A stretch of 7,633 bases of DNA from Smithellaceae bacterium (GTDB lineage: Bacteria; Desulfobacterota; Syntrophia; Syntrophales; JAQULV01), in the NCBI GenBank assembly GCA_028718405.1, contig JAQULV010000049.1, positions 1 to 7,633 of the forward strand. Direction: 5' to 3'. Position numbers and translations under genes: made by a program. The notes beneath the pieces were generated by a model. That model made no database searches. It was given only the letters and a program-made list of their open reading frames with translations, and had not been told where the DNA came from. Positions 6,342 to 7,633 of this stretch are shown here, one piece after another (within the stretch, counting starts at the first letter, position 1; each line of letters begins with the position of its first letter).

Positions 6342-6722
6342 AAAATTACCTTCTTAGATCACCATCCTCATCCCCCCGTCGAGAATGGCGAGAAGCTAAC
6401 CGCGTTAAAGAAGTGGGAACCTTTTAATTTTTCTATCCTATTTTGGGAATTAAATAAAGATTTTATTCGTTCGGGTGCTGTTTCCCGTGATTGCAGCTCT
6501 CAGAGTCTTTTGCCTGCAACGAGGACGGCACAATTTTGTCACGGTTATTCGCGATTCTACAAATATGTTTTGCCCCTCGGCGAGATTTGCGCAATCAGGC
6601 AATGGCTTCTCAATTCAGCGGCTTACGGAAAATGATTTCTATATCTGCTTCGGGAAAATTGTCTTTTCATCGCCCGGATCTTGAGATATAGGGTTTTCAT
6701 TCAAAAAGGTTCGATAAGGATC
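6342..6722. other. 381-nt divergent intergenic region
   Basis: No gene or RNA is recognised. The part next to the regulator holds its ribosome binding site. A strongly AT-rich block at about 6421-6467 stands out against the GC-rich surroundings and is the likeliest promoter area for the regulator, although no clear -35/-10 pair could be picked on the minus strand. An 8-bp palindrome TTGCGCAA lies at 6587-6594. TGATTGC (6488-6494) and GCAATCA (6591-6597) form a distant inverted pair, possibly by chance. No GntR-type TNGTNNNACNA operator was found by eye. Confidence 0.5.
6536..6563 (+). promoter_or_regulatory. candidate sigma-70-type promoter for the KaiC-like/PEP-binding gene
   Basis: TTGTCA at 6536-6541 matches the -35 consensus at 5 of 6 bases. 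TACAAA at 6558-6563 matches the -10 at 4 of 6, with a 16-nt spacer. It would give a leader of about 150 nt before the ATG at 6723, longer than usual. An alternative nearer the gene (TTGTCT at 6659-6664) has a poorer -10. Confidence 0.35.
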
Positions 6723-7633
6723 ATGGAAAAGGAAAAAATTAAAAGCGGCATTGCGGCACTGGACGAGGTGATCCAAGGGATTCGTCTGGGAGACAACGTC
6801 GTCTGGCAGGTGGACAATCTCTCCGAATATACCTATTTTGCCAGGCCTTTCCTTGATCAGGCATTAAGCGATCATCGCCGGTGTGTCTATATCCGCTTCG
6901 CCCAGCACCCGCCGATACTGGAGCGCCAGGAAGGGCTTACCATCATTGAAGTACAGCCACACGCGGGATTTGATGCCTTCAGCGCCGAGGTGCACAGCCT
7001 CATCGAGGCTCAAGGGAGAGAGACCTTCTATGTCTTCGATTGCCTGTCGGAGCTCGTCGTTGAATGGGCCACCGATGAACTTCTGGCCAACTTTTTTCAG
7101 GTCACCTGCCCATTTCTGTTCGAACTGGACACCGTTGCCTATTTCGCCCTGATCAGGGGGCAGCACGCCCACAGCGCCGTGGCCCGTATCCGCGACACGA
7201 CCCAGCTTCTCATCGATATCTACCATGCGGAAGGCTCCATGTACATGCATCCCCTCAAGGTATGGGACCGTTACTCCCCGCGGATGTTCCTGCCCCACCT
7301 GATGTCGGGGAAGGTCTGGCTCCCCGTCTTTTACAGCGGTGATGCCGCCGCCGTGTCCGCCACGGGCAGCAAAAAGCCGCTCCACAACAAAGAGAAATCA
7401 ACGGCTCCCTGGAAGAGCGTCTACCGCAAGCTCGTCCAGTACGACGAGTTGGGAACCTGCGGCGAGGATAACAAATCGGAGATTGCGGCTCTCAAACAGG
7501 AACTGTGCCGGATGATGCTGGGCGTCCATCCCGAATTCGGTCGCCTCTCCGACATGTATTTCAGTCTGCCCGATCTCTTCTACATCCGTGACCGCATCAT
7601 CGGCTCGGGACGGATTGGCGGTAAGGCGGCCGG
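6723..7633 (+). CDS. KaiC-like domain fused to a PEP/pyruvate-binding (PPDK-type) domain, N-terminal part
   Basis: The first 303 codons of a protein that continues past the window. The N-terminus (about 5-165) reads like a KaiC/RadA-type RecA fold: I-K-S-G-I-A-A-L-D-E-V-I at 6-17, then G-I-R-L-G-D-N-V-V at 19-27, where KaiC proteins next show the P-loop. Here that stretch is V-D-N-L-S-E-Y and has no GKT/S, so nucleotide binding is probably lost. A Walker-B-like strand F-Y-V-F-D is at 102-106. A linker at about 205-255 is followed by helices and then G-S-G-R-I-G-G-K-A-A at 294-303, the entry to a pyruvate phosphate dikinase PEP/pyruvate-binding domain (family pattern G-G-K-A-A/G). Such proteins are usually annotated as PEP synthase-like; the role is unknown. 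ATG 6723 is the only credible start, although AAGGA (6716-6720) is only 2 nt away. Confidence 0.8.
   Translation, partial: MEKEKIKSGIAALDEVIQGIRLGDNVVWQVDNLSEYTYFARPFLDQALSDHRRCVYIRFAQHPPILERQEGLTIIEVQPHAGFDAFSAEVHSLIEAQGRETFYVFDCLSELVVEWATDELLANFFQVTCPFLFELDTVAYFALIRGQHAHSAVARIRDTTQLLIDIYHAEGSMYMHPLKVWDRYSPRMFLPHLMSGKVWLPVFYSGDAAAVSATGSKKPLHNKEKSTAPWKSVYRKLVQYDELGTCGEDNKSEIAALKQELCRMMLGVHPEFGRLSDMYFSLPDLFYIRDRIIGSGRIGGKAA

Noticed and set aside
6526..6541. CGGCAC...TGTCA as a sigma-54 promoter
   Set aside because: The -12 position reads TC instead of GC, so an invariant base is missing.

Overview
The window looks like a chromosomal segment of an anaerobic bacterium. It has GC-rich, tightly packed genes for CoA-ester and lipid metabolism. 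The families present (oxygen-sensitive 2-hydroxyacyl-CoA dehydratase/benzoyl-CoA reductase-type subunits, a long acyl-CoA dehydrogenase, a periplasmic START-domain protein, and a KaiC-like domain fused to a PEP/pyruvate-binding domain) together suggest a Desulfobacterota (former Deltaproteobacteria) member, possibly a syntroph or sulfate reducer. That placement is inference from gene content only.

Layout. (1) Positions 1-3441 hold an apparent + strand operon: the tail of one dehydratase/reductase-type subunit, a second subunit of the same superfamily overlapping it by 4 nt, a GMC-type flavin oxidoreductase, and an exported START-domain protein. It ends in a hairpin plus T-rich terminator right after the last stop codon, followed by a second, perfect 14-bp hairpin. 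(2) A 254-nt gap, with a weak candidate promoter and an inverted repeat, precedes a 571-residue acyl-CoA dehydrogenase (3696-5411, +). (3) A short intergenic region with a hairpin terminator separates this gene from a convergent GntR/FadR-type regulator (5583-6341, -). (4) A 381-nt divergent intergenic region leads to the start of a + strand gene encoding a KaiC-like domain without a recognisable P-loop, then the start of a pyruvate phosphate dikinase-type PEP/pyruvate-binding domain. That gene runs off the end of the window.

How the genes may work together. The two dehydratase-type subunits probably form a heterodimer carrying [4Fe-4S] clusters that performs a radical dehydration or a low-potential reduction on an acyl-CoA. 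The GMC enzyme (alcohol or sterol-like substrate oxidation), the secreted START protein (hydrophobic ligand binding) and the acyl-CoA dehydrogenase would fit breakdown of a hydrophobic, possibly cyclic or lipid-like compound, with the FadR-like protein as a candidate acyl-CoA-responsive regulator. The pathway is not established by sequence alone. No tRNA, rRNA, CRISPR array, insertion sequence or phage gene was seen.
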